Part shown: positions 8,568 to 18,063 of the stretch, one piece after another
Position numbering within the stretch: position 1 is the first letter of the stretch
Layout: every line of letters begins with the position of its first letter
Origin: RGDT01 sp964630925
GTDB taxonomy: Bacteria; Planctomycetota; Planctomycetia; Gemmatales; Gemmataceae
Direction of reading: 5' to 3'
DNA length: 64,000 nucleotides
NCBI GenBank assembly: GCA_964630925.1
Contig: CAZVZK010000009.1
Span: 54,633 to 118,632, forward strand
The notes under the pieces: model-generated
The model's input: the letters and a program-made list of their open reading frames with translations, nothing else
The model's database searches: none
What the model was told of the DNA's origin: nothing
Made by a program: the position numbers and the translations under genes

Positions 8568-11500
8568 ATGTACGCGATGACGCTGTTGGTGGCGCTGCTG
8601 GGGACGGCGGCGGCGGCCCCGGCCTACCTAACGCCAGCGCAGATCAAGGAGATGGACCAGGTCGCGGACCTGTGGGGGAAGGCCAACGCGGACTGGCAGG
8701 CGGGCCGGCGTGACGAGGCGGCCAGGGGCTGGCGCGTGGCGCTGGCCGGCGCCGAGAGGCTGCTGGGCGACGACACGAGGTGGGTGCCCACGATCATCAA
8801 CAATCTGGCGGCCGCCGAGTATCAGCGCAACAATTACGAGGCGGCGGCGGCGCTCGGGCGGCGGCATGCCTGGACACTGGCGAGGACGCACGGCGCCGGG
8901 CACTGGAAGGCCGTCGACGCACGCCAGAGCTGGCGCGTCTACGAGGACCTGGCGCGCCAGCCGCCGGCCGGGCGCGACGCCATACGGAAGGCGTTGGCGC
9001 TCGGGGAGGAGGCTCGGGCGCACCAGTCCGCCGGTAGGGACGCCGAGGCGATGCCGTTGCTGCGGATGCAGTTGGAGGCGACGAGGCCGCTCCTCTGGGA
9101 CGGCCTGCCCAACCCCAATTACGTATCCGCCTTGAACAACCTCGCCTCCATGTACCGGGAATTGGGCGAACACGCCACGGCGCTGCCGCTCTCGCTGAAG
9201 GCCCTCGATCTCTACCGCCGGTCACTCGGGGCGAGGCACCCCGGCCACGCCATCGGGCTCATCAACCACGCCAACCTCCTCTTACAGATGGGCCAGGCCA
9301 GGGCCGCCATCCCATTCATGGCCGAGGCCTTGTCGATCCGCAAGGAGGTGTTCGGGGGCGAGCACGCGGAGTACGCCCAGGCCCTCAGCGGCATGGGGCT
9401 GCTGCGGGCCCAGACCGGCGACCACCGGGCGGCCCTCGCGCTCTACACCCAGGCGCTGGCGATCCGCAGGGCGGCGCCGGGCGCCCGGGGCCGCGATTCC
9501 GCGCCCATCTTGAACAACCTCGCTGCCCTGCACAAGGATCTGGGCCAACACGAGGCCGCCATCCGGCTGTTCAAGGAGGTCGTCGCCGTCGTCAGGGAGG
9601 CACACGGCGAGAGGCACCCCGAGCATGCCCGCTGTTTGAACAACCTCGCCACGGCCTATTCGGAGATCGGAGACTTCAAGTCCGCCCTGCCCCTGTACGA
9701 GAAGGCCCTGGCGATCAACAAGGCCGCCCTCGGCGAGAGGCACCCCCATTACACCGCGACCCTGGCCTCCCTCGCGGCCGTCCGAACGTCGCTCGGCGAC
9801 ACCAGGGCCGCCCTGGCCCTGCTCCAGAAGGCCCTCGCCACCACCAAGGCCACCCTCGGCCTCAAGCACCCCGCCTACGCCCACCAGCTCAACCATCTCG
9901 CCTCCTGGCACCTCCAAACGGGGGACCGGGGGGCCGCACTGCCCTTGTTCGAGCAGGTGCTCGCCCTGCGCACCGAGGCGTTCGGCGAGCGGCACCCGCG
10001 GGTCGCGGATTCGCTCGGCGTCCTCGCGGCGCTGCACCGCGCGAGGGGCGACAAGGAGGCCGCCCTGCCCCTGTACGACAAGGCGCTCGCCGTCACACTC
10101 GACCTCCTCGACGCCGACGCCGCCACCCGGTCGGACCGCCAGCAGGCCGAGGCCTCCGAGGCGGCGAGGCCCCTGCTGTGGGGCCGCCTCGCCCTGCCCG
10201 ACCCGCCCGGCTCCACGCCCGCCGCCGCCCACGCCCTGGCCTTCAAGGGCGCGGTGCTGGCCCGGCAGCAGCAACGCCGGCTGTTCGTACGCCTGAGCGC
10301 CGACCCCGCGACGCGCGAGGCCGCCGAGTCGCTCCAGGAGGCGACGCGGCAGCTCGCGACGCTGCGTCTGGCGCCGACGGCGTCGCGGGCCCGGTTGGAG
10401 GGGCTGGGGAGAAAGCAGGAGGCGGCCCAGGCCGAGCTGTCGCGGCTGTCTGCCGACTTCCGCGCGCAGCGGGGCCGCGGGCGCCTCACGCCCGAGGCCA
10501 TCGCGGCCAGCCTGCCCGAGGGCGTGGCGCTGATCGACTACGTCGCCCACGGCAGCTACCACACGGCGTTCGTCTACCGAAAGGGCCGGCCGCCGGCCCG
10601 CGTCCCGCTGGGGAGCCACCTGCCCGCCCGCGAGGCCATCGCCCGGTGGCGGCCCCAGCTCGTCAACGGCCTGCCGGACGGGCGTGCCGGGGCCGCGCTC
10701 AAGCGGGTCATCTGGGCGCCGCTCGAACGCCACCTCGACGGCGTCCGGGTCGTCCTCGTCTCCCCGGAAGGGCTCCTCGCCACCGTCCCGTTCGCCGCCC
10801 TCCCAGGCCGCAAGAGCGGGGGCAGGCTGATCGAGGACGTGGCCCTCGCCGTCATCCCCTTCCCGCAGGCGGTCCCGGCCCTGCTCGCTCCGCGTGACAA
10901 GGGCCGCCACGCGCCTACGCTCCTCGTGGCCGGCGACCTGGCCTACGGCCCGCCGGCGGGCGGGCCCCGACGCTTCGCCCCCCTGGAGGCGACCCGCGCC
11001 GAGGCGGATGCCGTCAAGGCGTCTTTCGCCCGGCGCTTCCCTGCCGCCGCGGTCACCGACCTGCGTGGCGCGGCGGCGTCGAAGAGGGCGGTCCAGGCCG
11101 CCCTCTCGTCGGTGCGGTACGCCCACCTCGCGACGCACGGGTATTCGACGGCCCCACAGGGCGGCACGCGCCAGCCGCTGCTGCTCTCGGGGCTTGCCCT
11201 GTCGGGCGCGAACCGCGACCCACAGGGCGGCGAGGACGAGGGCGTCCTGACGGCGTTGGAGGTGTCGGAATCCGACCTCACGCGCCTCGAGCTGGCCGTC
11301 CTCAGCGCCTGCGAGACGGGGCTGGGCGTCTCGGCCGGCGGCGAGGGGATGCTTGGCATGCTGCGCGCCTTCCAGATGGCGGGGTGCCGGTCGGTGGTGT
11401 CGTCGCTGTGGAACGTGGACGACGCGGCGACGCGGGACCTGATGGCCGGGCTCTACGCCGCCGCCTGGGACGCGAAGACCCCCCTGCCGCTGGTCGAGGC

Positions 11501-11660
11501 GCTGCGGCGGGCGCAGCTGGCGATGTTGAACGCGAAGGTGGTGGGGGGCGAGGTGCGTGGCGTCGGCCTCAAGGCCGAGGTGATCAAGGAGATGGCCAGG
11601 GGGGCACGCGTGCCGCCGTACTACTGGGCCGGCTTCGTCCTGTCCGGCGACTGGAGGTGA
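8568..11660 (+). CDS. Exported TPR-CHAT domain protein
   Basis: 1030 aa. A short hydrophobic leader (MYAMTLLVALLGTAAAAPA) suggests Sec export. Residues 90-530 contain repeated Kinesin-light-chain-type TPRs with period about 42 (ALPLSLKALDLYRRSLGARHP and repeats of it). Residues 690-1030 form a CHAT domain (caspase-like cysteine peptidase fold): the His is in HLATHGYS (H857) and the Cys in LSACETGLG (C915), both intact. The domain ends in the typical PPYYWAGFVLSGDWR. It heads an operon: the sulfatase starts 4 nt after the stop and a paralogue follows. Substrate unknown; peptidase activity is inferred from the conserved dyad. Confidence 0.9.
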   Translation: MYAMTLLVALLGTAAAAPAYLTPAQIKEMDQVADLWGKANADWQAGRRDEAARGWRVALAGAERLLGDDTRWVPTIINNLAAAEYQRNNYEAAAALGRRHAWTLARTHGAGHWKAVDARQSWRVYEDLARQPPAGRDAIRKALALGEEARAHQSAGRDAEAMPLLRMQLEATRPLLWDGLPNPNYVSALNNLASMYRELGEHATALPLSLKALDLYRRSLGARHPGHAIGLINHANLLLQMGQARAAIPFMAEALSIRKEVFGGEHAEYAQALSGMGLLRAQTGDHRAALALYTQALAIRRAAPGARGRDSAPILNNLAALHKDLGQHEAAIRLFKEVVAVVREAHGERHPEHARCLNNLATAYSEIGDFKSALPLYEKALAINKAALGERHPHYTATLASLAAVRTSLGDTRAALALLQKALATTKATLGLKHPAYAHQLNHLASWHLQTGDRGAALPLFEQVLALRTEAFGERHPRVADSLGVLAALHRARGDKEAALPLYDKALAVTLDLLDADAATRSDRQQAEASEAARPLLWGRLALPDPPGSTPAAAHALAFKGAVLARQQQRRLFVRLSADPATREAAESLQEATRQLATLRLAPTASRARLEGLGRKQEAAQAELSRLSADFRAQRGRGRLTPEAIAASLPEGVALIDYVAHGSYHTAFVYRKGRPPARVPLGSHLPAREAIARWRPQLVNGLPDGRAGAALKRVIWAPLERHLDGVRVVLVSPEGLLATVPFAALPGRKSGGRLIEDVALAVIPFPQAVPALLAPRDKGRHAPTLLVAGDLAYGPPAGGPRRFAPLEATRAEADAVKASFARRFPAAAVTDLRGAAASKRAVQAALSSVRYAHLATHGYSTAPQGGTRQPLLLSGLALSGANRDPQGGEDEGVLTALEVSESDLTRLELAVLSACETGLGVSAGGEGMLGMLRAFQMAGCRSVVSSLWNVDDAATRDLMAGLYAAAWDAKTPLPLVEALRRAQLAMLNAKVVGGEVRGVGLKAEVIKEMARGARVPPYYWAGFVLSGDWR

Positions 11661-11664
11661 TCCC

Positions 11665-13029
11665 ATGCTGCCGCTGCTGTTGTTCCTCTCCCTCAGCGCC
11701 GACGCCCCGCGCAAGCCGAACGTCGTCTTCATCTTGGCCGACGATCTGGGCTGGACCGACCTCGGCTGCCAGGGGAGCAAGTATTACCTCACGCCGCACA
11801 TCGACGCGATGGCGAAGGGGGGGATGCGCTTCACGAGCGGCTACACCTGCGGGCCGAACTGTCAGCCGACGCGGGCGGCCCTGGCCAGCGGGCAGTACGG
11901 GCCACGCACCGGCGTCTACACCGTCGGCGGGATCGATCGGTTCGACTGGAGGTCGAGGCCGCTGCGTCCCGTGGACAACGTCGTCAAGCTGCCTCTGGAC
12001 CGTCAGACGTTCGCCGAGCGTCTCAAGGCGGCGGGGTACGCGACGGCGCTGTTCGGCAAGTGGCACCTGGGGCAGGACGGGGCGCACCACCCGTTGAAGC
12101 GGGGGTACGACGAGGGCGTGGTGACGATGGGCCGTCACTTCGACTTCGTGACGACGCCGAAGGCCGACGTGCCGAAGGGGGCGTACCTCGCGGACTGGCT
12201 GACGGACCGCGCCCTGGCGTTCATGGAGAAGAACAAGGCGAAGCCGTTCCTCCTGTGCCTGCATCACTTCGGGGTGCATTCGCCGCACCAGGCGAAGCCG
12301 GAGCTGGTGAAGAAGTTCAAGGCACTGAAGGGGGCGGGCGGCCACGACGACCCGACGTACGCGGCGATGATCGCCAGCGTCGATGAGAGCGTCGGCCGTG
12401 TGCTGGCGAGGCTCTCCGAGCTGAAGCTGGAGGAGGACACGCTGGTGATCTTCACGTCGGACAACGGCGGCGTGGGCGGCTACGGGCGCGAGGGGCTGGG
12501 GGCGAGAGGCATCACCGACAACGCCCCGCTGCGTGGCGGCAAGGGCATGCTGTACGAGGGTGGGGTGCGGGTGCCGTACATCTTCCGCTGGAAGGGCACG
12601 GTGACGGAGGGGAAGGTGTCCGACGTGCCGATCAACAGCGTGGACCTTTACACCACCCTTCTGGAGCTCAGCGGGGCGGCGGCGCCGAAGCAGACGCTCG
12701 ACGGGACGAGCTACCTGGGCGTGCTGAAGGGCAAGCCGGCGGGCGGGCGTCCGCCGCTGTACTGGCACTTCCCCGGTTACCTCGGGCAGGGCAAGGGGAA
12801 GTGGCGGACGCTGCCGGCGGGGTCGATCCGCGACGGCGATTGGAAGTTGATCGAGTTCTTCGAGGACGGGCGGAAGGAGCTGTACGACCTGAAGGCGGAC
12901 ATCGGCGAGAAGAAGGACCTGGCGAAGGCGGAGCCGGGGCGGGTGAAGGCGCTGCACGAGAAGCTGCTGGCGTGGCGGAAGAAGGTGGGGGCGAAGATGC
13001 CGACGCCGAACATGGGGGCGGAGCCATGA
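11665..13029 (+). CDS. Exported type I sulfatase (arylsulfatase-like)
   Basis: 454 aa with a short hydrophobic N-terminus (MLPLLLFLSLSADA). The metal site FILADDLGWTDLG (D26, D27) is followed by the sulfatase signature C-Q-P-T-R, with C66 the residue converted to formylglycine. Later motifs are GKWHLG, FTSDNGG and a C-terminal ELYDLKAD...EKKDLA. It hydrolyses sulfate esters, probably of polysaccharides, in the periplasm or outside. GGAGGTGA is shared between the upstream stop and this ribosome-binding site. Its stop overlaps the next start as ATGA, so the three genes form one operon. Its maturase is not identified in this window. Confidence 0.93.
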   Translation: MLPLLLFLSLSADAPRKPNVVFILADDLGWTDLGCQGSKYYLTPHIDAMAKGGMRFTSGYTCGPNCQPTRAALASGQYGPRTGVYTVGGIDRFDWRSRPLRPVDNVVKLPLDRQTFAERLKAAGYATALFGKWHLGQDGAHHPLKRGYDEGVVTMGRHFDFVTTPKADVPKGAYLADWLTDRALAFMEKNKAKPFLLCLHHFGVHSPHQAKPELVKKFKALKGAGGHDDPTYAAMIASVDESVGRVLARLSELKLEEDTLVIFTSDNGGVGGYGREGLGARGITDNAPLRGGKGMLYEGGVRVPYIFRWKGTVTEGKVSDVPINSVDLYTTLLELSGAAAPKQTLDGTSYLGVLKGKPAGGRPPLYWHFPGYLGQGKGKWRTLPAGSIRDGDWKLIEFFEDGRKELYDLKADIGEKKDLAKAEPGRVKALHEKLLAWRKKVGAKMPTPNMGAEP

Positions 13030-16000
13030 TGGCCCTGTGTGTGATCGGGGCGGCGATGGCGATGGGGGCGGCGGCGCCGGCGGAGCTGACGCCGGCGCAG
13101 GAGGAAGTGCTGCGCCGGGGCCACGGGCTGTGGAAGGCCGCGCTGGCACGGTGGGAGGCCGGCGCGCGGGCCGAGGCGGCCGCCTCGATGAAGCAGGCGC
13201 TTACCCTGGCGGAGCGTGTCCACGGGCGCGGCTCGCGGCCCGCCCAGGCGGCGGCCACCCGGCTGGCGTCGTGGCAGCAGCAACGCCGCCAGTGGGCCGA
13301 GGCCGCCGCCCTCCTTGAGGGGGTGGCGGCGGGCGAGGCGGCGCTGCGGGGCGGGGATGACTGGCGGGCCATCGACGCCCGCTGGGCGGCACGCACGGCC
13401 CGGCTGCGCGTTGGCTGGACCGAGAAGGAGAACGGGGAGTGGGACGAGGCGGGGCGGCTCAACGGGGAGGTGTACGCCCTGTGGCTGAAGGGCCGGGCGG
13501 CCGAGGCGCTCCCCCTGGCCGAGAAGGCGCTGGCGATCCGCCGGCGGCTGGCCGGCGACAAGCACCCCGAGGTGGCGGTGAGCCTGTTCAACGTGGCGGC
13601 ACAGCACCAGGCCCTCGTGCGTCACCGGACGGCCCTGCCCCTGCACGAGGAGGCGTTGGCCATCTACCGGGCGACGCTGGGGGGGAGGCACCCCGACTAC
13701 GCCGCCGGCCTGAACAACCTGGCCGCCCTGCTCAAGGACATGGGCGACCCGCACGGCGCCGTGTCGCCGTGCCGGGAGGCGCTGGCGATCCGCAGGGAGG
13801 TTCTGGGGGCGCGGAGCCCGGACTACGCCCAGAGCCTCAACAGCCTCGGCCTGCTGCTCAAGAACACGGGGGACTACAAGGGGGCGTTGCGGCTGTATCG
13901 GCAGGCGTTGGCGCTGCGCAAGGAGGTGGCGGGGGAGGGGCACCACGACTACGCCCAGAGCCTGAACAACCTCGCCCTGCTGCTCCACCTCATGGGGGAC
14001 CACAAGGCGGCCCTGCCACTGCACCGCCAGGCGCTCGATATCCGCAAGCGCGTCGTGGGCGAGAAGCACCCGGCCTACGTCCAGAGCCTGGGCAACCTCG
14101 GCGCGCTCCTCAAGGACATGGGCGACCTCAAGGGGGCCCTCGTGCTGTATGAGAGGGCCCGCGTCCTCACCGCGGCCCTGCTGGGTGAGAGGCACCCCGG
14201 ATACGCCGTGAGCCTGAACAACCTGGCATCCCTCCGCAGGGCGATGGGGGACCGGGAGGCTGCCCTGACGCATCTGCAAAAGGCACGCGCGATCACGAAG
14301 GCGGCGTTGGGGGCCAAGCACCCCCTCTATGCCACGAGCCTGAAGAACCTGGCCTCCCTGTTGCAGGACATGGGGGAGCGCGGGGCCGCCCGACCCTTGT
14401 ACGAGGAGGCCCTCGTGATCACCGGGGCGGCATTGGGTGAGGGGCACCCCGGCCACGCGCTGAGCCTGAATAACCTCGCCGCCCTGCTCAAGGAGATGGG
14501 TGAGGCCGAGGCGGCGCTGCCGCTCATGGAGCGGGCGCTGGCCATCGTCTCCGCCACGCTCCGCGACAACGCCGCCGCCCTGTCCGACCGGCAGCAGCTC
14601 GCCAACGCCCACACCGAGCGCGGCTACCTCTACAACCGCCTGGAGATGCCCGACCTGGAGGGCCACCCCACCGCGGCCGGCCACGTGCTGGCGTGGAAGG
14701 GCCAGATCCTCGTGCGGCAGCAGAGGCGCCGGCTCTTCGTGCGCCTGTCCTCCGACGCGGAGACGAGGGCGGCCGCCGCACGCCTCCAGGCCGTCACACG
14801 CGAGCTGGCGGCGGTGCAACAGTCGCCCGCCGCCTCCAGGGCGAGGCGTGAGGCGCTCATCAAAGAGCAGGACGGCGCGCAGGCGGCCCTATCCGGGCTC
14901 TCGGCGGCGTTCCGCGAAGGCAGGGAGAGGGGGCGCGTCACGCCGGAGGCGCTGGCGAAGGCGCTGCCCGAGGGGGCCGTGCTGGTGGACTACTTCTTTC
15001 ATGGCGGCCGGCTGTCCGCGTTCGTGTACCGGCGGGCCGGGCCGGCCCTCCGCATCGGGCTCGGCCCGGCCGCCGCCGCCGAGGCCGCCGTCGGGCGCTT
15101 CCTGCCCCTGCTGAAGGGCGGCGGGACGGGCGGGATGCCGGCCGCGCCCTTGAAGCGTCTCATCTGGCTGCCGCTGGAGAAATATCTGGAGGGGGCCAAG
15201 GTGGTGCTGGTCTCGCCGGACGGCGTACTGGGCAAGGTGCCGTTCGCCGCGCTCCCAGGCCGGAGGCCGGGGTCCTACCTGATTGAAGACGTGGCCATCG
15301 CGGTGGTGCCGGTGCCGTCCGCCCTCCCGGACCTGACGAGGCCGGTGCCGGAGGGGGAGCGGCATCCGCCGTCGCTGCTCGTCGTCAGCGGGGTGGACTA
15401 CGACAGGGCGGCCGCCGCCCGCGGCGGCGACGGCACGCGTTCCGCCCCGCTGGGGGCACGCCAGCAGTGGGAGCCGCTGCCGGGCGCCGCGGACGAGGCG
15501 GCGGGGGTCGTCACGGCCTACAAGGCGCGATTCAAGGGCGGGGCGGAAGCGCTCGGCGGGACCGACGCCGGCAAGCCCGCCGTGACGCGGGCGTTAGCGC
15601 GTGTGCGATACGCACACCTGGCGACCCACGGCTACTTCGCACCGGAGGCCGTCAGGAGCGCCCTCGAGCCGCGCCACCGGCCGGGCATGGAGGAACGCGA
15701 GGTCACCGACTGGCACCCCCTCTTACTGAGCGGCCTGGTGCTTTCGGGCGCGAACAAGGAGCCTGGGCCGGGCGAGGAGGACGGCATCCTGACGGCGCTT
15801 GAGGTGTCGGAGATGGACCTCACCCGGCTGGAGCTGGCCGTCCTGTCCGCCTGCGAGACGGGCCTGGGCAAGGAGGCGGGCGGCGAGGGGCTCCTCGGGA
15901 TGCAGAGGGCCTTCCAGGCGGCGGGGGCGCGGTCGGTGATCGCCTCGCTGTGGCAGGTGGACGACCGGGCGACGCAGGCGCTGATGGGCGACTTCTACAA

Positions 16001-16205
16001 GTTGGCCTGGGACGCCGAGAAGCCGCTCAGCCGCGTCGAGGCCCTGCGGCAGGCACAGCTGGCGATGCTCTTCGGCAGGGCGCTGGACGGCAAGCCGCGC
16101 GGGATCGGCAAGGGCACCGAGAAGTTCGACACGGGCGAGAAGCCGGCGAAGCGTCTGCCGCCTTTCTACTGGGCCGCCTTCGTCCTCTCGGGGGACTGGA
16201 GGTGA
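13026..16205 (+). CDS. Exported TPR-CHAT domain protein (paralogue)
   Basis: 1059 aa from ATG 13026, which overlaps the sulfatase stop. The leader is MMALCVIGAAMAMGAAAPA, then ELTPAQEEVLRRG, like the first paralogue. TPRs with period 42 run from about residue 150 to 540 (ALPLHEEALAIYRATLGGRHP and near copies). A coiled linker (residues 570-650) precedes the CHAT domain with H868 (HLATHGYF) and C943 (LSACETGLG), both intact, and the same FYWAAFVLSGDWR end. The paralogues are clearly related throughout, so a duplication bracketing the sulfatase is inferred. Confidence 0.9.
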   Translation: MMALCVIGAAMAMGAAAPAELTPAQEEVLRRGHGLWKAALARWEAGARAEAAASMKQALTLAERVHGRGSRPAQAAATRLASWQQQRRQWAEAAALLEGVAAGEAALRGGDDWRAIDARWAARTARLRVGWTEKENGEWDEAGRLNGEVYALWLKGRAAEALPLAEKALAIRRRLAGDKHPEVAVSLFNVAAQHQALVRHRTALPLHEEALAIYRATLGGRHPDYAAGLNNLAALLKDMGDPHGAVSPCREALAIRREVLGARSPDYAQSLNSLGLLLKNTGDYKGALRLYRQALALRKEVAGEGHHDYAQSLNNLALLLHLMGDHKAALPLHRQALDIRKRVVGEKHPAYVQSLGNLGALLKDMGDLKGALVLYERARVLTAALLGERHPGYAVSLNNLASLRRAMGDREAALTHLQKARAITKAALGAKHPLYATSLKNLASLLQDMGERGAARPLYEEALVITGAALGEGHPGHALSLNNLAALLKEMGEAEAALPLMERALAIVSATLRDNAAALSDRQQLANAHTERGYLYNRLEMPDLEGHPTAAGHVLAWKGQILVRQQRRRLFVRLSSDAETRAAAARLQAVTRELAAVQQSPAASRARREALIKEQDGAQAALSGLSAAFREGRERGRVTPEALAKALPEGAVLVDYFFHGGRLSAFVYRRAGPALRIGLGPAAAAEAAVGRFLPLLKGGGTGGMPAAPLKRLIWLPLEKYLEGAKVVLVSPDGVLGKVPFAALPGRRPGSYLIEDVAIAVVPVPSALPDLTRPVPEGERHPPSLLVVSGVDYDRAAAARGGDGTRSAPLGARQQWEPLPGAADEAAGVVTAYKARFKGGAEALGGTDAGKPAVTRALARVRYAHLATHGYFAPEAVRSALEPRHRPGMEEREVTDWHPLLLSGLVLSGANKEPGPGEEDGILTALEVSEMDLTRLELAVLSACETGLGKEAGGEGLLGMQRAFQAAGARSVIASLWQVDDRATQALMGDFYKLAWDAEKPLSRVEALRQAQLAMLFGRALDGKPRGIGKGTEKFDTGEKPAKRLPPFYWAAFVLSGDWR

Positions 16206-16305
16206 CGGTTTCTTGCCGAATTTGCTTGGCAGGGGTGGGCGGGCGGCGAGTATATTGGATTCTACTGGTGGCTTATTGACTTTCCCCCTCGTGGAGGCCC
16301 CCTCG

Positions 16306-16653
16306 ATGGTGCGACTGCGTTTCCTGGCGCTGCTGGTGGCGTTCGGCGTGCTGACCCCGGCCCTCGCGTTCCAGGACAAGGATTCGAAAGACGACAAGAA
16401 GGAAGGGAAGAAGGACGGCAAGAAGGAACCGCCGAAGTTGAAGGGCATGCTGCCGCCGAACTTCAAGAAGCTCGGCCTGACGGATAAGCAAGTGCAGACG
16501 ATCTACAAGTTGCAGGCTGACTTCAAGGAGAAGACCGACGAGCTGAAGGCGAAGCTGGACAAGCTCAAGAAGGAGGAGAGGGACAAGATCGAGGCCGTAC
16601 TATCTCCGGAGCAGATGAAGCGGCTCAAGGAGATCCGCTCCGGGGAGAAGTGA
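16306..16653 (+). CDS. Small exported Lys-rich helical protein
   Basis: 115 aa from ATG 16306 (GGAGG about 9 nt upstream). A Sec signal peptide (VRLRFLALLVAFGVLTPALAF, cleavage near residue 20) is followed by a Lys/Asp/Glu-rich linker (DKDSKDDKKEGKKDGKK) and a helical region with LGLTDKQVQTIYKLQADFKEK and LSPEQMKRLKEI. The pairing of 'LT..Q' and 'L(S/T)PEQ' helices is like Spy/CpxP-type periplasmic proteins, so a periplasmic chaperone or stress role is possible but not shown. A strong hairpin follows the stop. Confidence 0.78.
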   Translation: MVRLRFLALLVAFGVLTPALAFQDKDSKDDKKEGKKDGKKEPPKLKGMLPPNFKKLGLTDKQVQTIYKLQADFKEKTDELKAKLDKLKKEERDKIEAVLSPEQMKRLKEIRSGEK

Positions 16654-16677
16654 CGGCGGCCCGGCTACGGAGATCGA

Positions 16678-16722
16678 GCCTGCCGGACGTGCCGCCCCCA
16701 GAGGGCGGCGCGTCCGGCAGGC
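16678..16722. terminator. Strong hairpin between convergent genes
   Basis: Perfect 12-bp arms GCCTGCCGGACG / CGTCCGGCAGGC (16678-16689 and 16711-16722) with an inner CCGCCC/GGGCGG stem. It sits between a plus-strand stop at 16653 and a minus-strand stop at 16777, so it can serve both. There is no T tract, as is common at high GC. Confidence 0.6.
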
Positions 16723-16776
16723 GGCGTTTCGGGGCCGGACCGCACACCGGGTGTGCGGGTGTGGCCCACGCAGCGG

Positions 16777-17211
16777 TCACCTGCCGGCAAGATGCCTCGG
16801 CGTCAGCGGGGCGGCGCCCATGCGCTCGTCGCGGAGGTGCTGGTGGCACTTGACGCAGGTGAGGGTCAGATCGACGTAGGCGAGGGCGGCGGCGTCGCCG
16901 TTCTTCCTGTTGGCGGCCTTCTTGAGCGTCTCCAGGTTGCGCTGGAAGTCGTTGCTGTGCCGCTCGTACTGGGCGGACTTGAGGGCGCGCCAGGAGGCGT
17001 CGCGGACGCACAACAGGAGGCCGTCGGTGCCCTTGCCGATCTTCTCGAAGTCGTTGAGGGCGAGGCCCTCGAGGATGAGCTGGGCGTTGGCGAGCTTGCG
17101 CTGCATCACGGTGGGGGGCTTCTTCGCCGGCTCCTCGGCGGGGCCGAGGGAGGGGAGGAGGGCGAGGGCGGCGGCGACGGCCCAGAAGACGGGGCGTGTG
17201 AGCGGTGGCAT
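16777..17211 (-). CDS. Exported single-heme cytochrome-c-like protein
   Basis: 144 aa. The signal peptide (FWAVAAALALLPSLGPAEE) is followed by a mostly helical body and one heme-attachment motif C-V-K-C-H near the C-terminus (C119, C122, H123). A C-terminal CxxCH after four predicted helices is the layout of cytochrome c' (class II), and small planctomycete proteins of this type are common. Electron transfer or gas binding in the periplasm is inferred. The axial ligand is H123. Length agrees with cytochrome c'. No oxidase or reductase lies alongside. Confidence 0.72.
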   Translation of the reverse strand: MPPLTRPVFWAVAAALALLPSLGPAEEPAKKPPTVMQRKLANAQLILEGLALNDFEKIGKGTDGLLLCVRDASWRALKSAQYERHSNDFQRNLETLKKAANRKNGDAAALAYVDLTLTCVKCHQHLRDERMGAAPLTPRHLAGR

Positions 17212-17329
17212 ACGCGGGATCCTTTCCGGTGGCGGTGTGCGGTTGTGGACGGGCTGGGGGGAGGGGATGCAAACGTGATGCCGGGCGTGTCGCCGGCGGG
17301 GTGGGCGGCCTCATTCCGGAGGGCATCGG

Positions 17330-18025
17330 ATGACGGAGGGGGAGTGGGCGGTGTGCGATGACCCCGTGCGGATGATGGCGTTCCTCGGCGCGCGGCTGGA
17401 CGGGCGGAAGGGGCGGCTCCTGGCGTGCGCCTGTTGCCGGCGGATCCCGGGCGTCTTCCGCGACGCGCGGGGCCGGCAGGCGCTGGAGGCGAACGAGCGA
17501 TTCGCCGACGGCGCGGAGACTGCCGCGGGGCTGGCGGAGGCGAGGGCGTTGGCGGAGGCGGCGTTCAAGGACCGCCGTGAGCCGCCCGAGGTGGAGGATG
17601 CGTTCCGGCGCTCCCCCGAGTGGTCGGTGTGGGCGGCGTTGCGGCAGCGGGATGGGGCGGGGCGGCGGAGGAAACCGAGGGAGTGGGTGGGGGCCGCGCT
17701 GCGGACGGCGGGTGGCTGGGACTGGGACGAGAACCCGGAGGAGAGGGCGGAGCAGGCGGCACTGCTCCGCGACGTGTTCGATGTCCCCATCCGGCCCGAG
17801 ATGAAGGCGGCGTGGCGAGGGCCCGCCATCCTGTCGCTGGCCCGTGCGGCGTATGAGGAGCGGGAGCAGCCGTCGGGGCTCCTCGACGCGGCGCGTCTGG
17901 CTGTGCTGTCGGACGCGCTGGAGGAGGCCGGCTGCACCGACACGGCGGTCCTGGGGCACCTGCGGACGGAGGGGCCGCACGTGCGCGGGTGCTGGGCGCT
18001 GGACCTCGTGATGGGTAACAGTTGA
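17330..18025 (+). CDS. Conserved Gemmata-type protein, function unknown
   Basis: 231 aa, start ATG 17330 with GGAGGG 7 nt upstream. Opens with MTEGEWAVCDDPVRMMAFL and then G-R-L-L-A-C-A-C-C-R-R-I, a Cys cluster (C-A-C-C) conserved in a family I know from Gemmata-type genomes. It ends in LSDALEEAGCTDTAVLGHLRTEGPHVRGCWALDLVMG, also family-typical. No signal peptide or membrane segment. The Cys cluster might bind metal; no activity is known. It stands alone, 38 nt before a small membrane protein on the same strand. Confidence 0.75.
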   Translation: MTEGEWAVCDDPVRMMAFLGARLDGRKGRLLACACCRRIPGVFRDARGRQALEANERFADGAETAAGLAEARALAEAAFKDRREPPEVEDAFRRSPEWSVWAALRQRDGAGRRRKPREWVGAALRTAGGWDWDENPEERAEQAALLRDVFDVPIRPEMKAAWRGPAILSLARAAYEEREQPSGLLDAARLAVLSDALEEAGCTDTAVLGHLRTEGPHVRGCWALDLVMGNS

Positions 18026-18063
18026 GAGGCTGGGGTATGTTGTCGAATGGGTAGGGCAGATCA

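Noticed and set aside
9282..11780. 832-codon minus-strand frame opposite the first TPR-CHAT gene
   Set aside because: Arg/Gly-rich, repeat-like antisense product of the TPR coding; the plus strand has intact CHAT residues.
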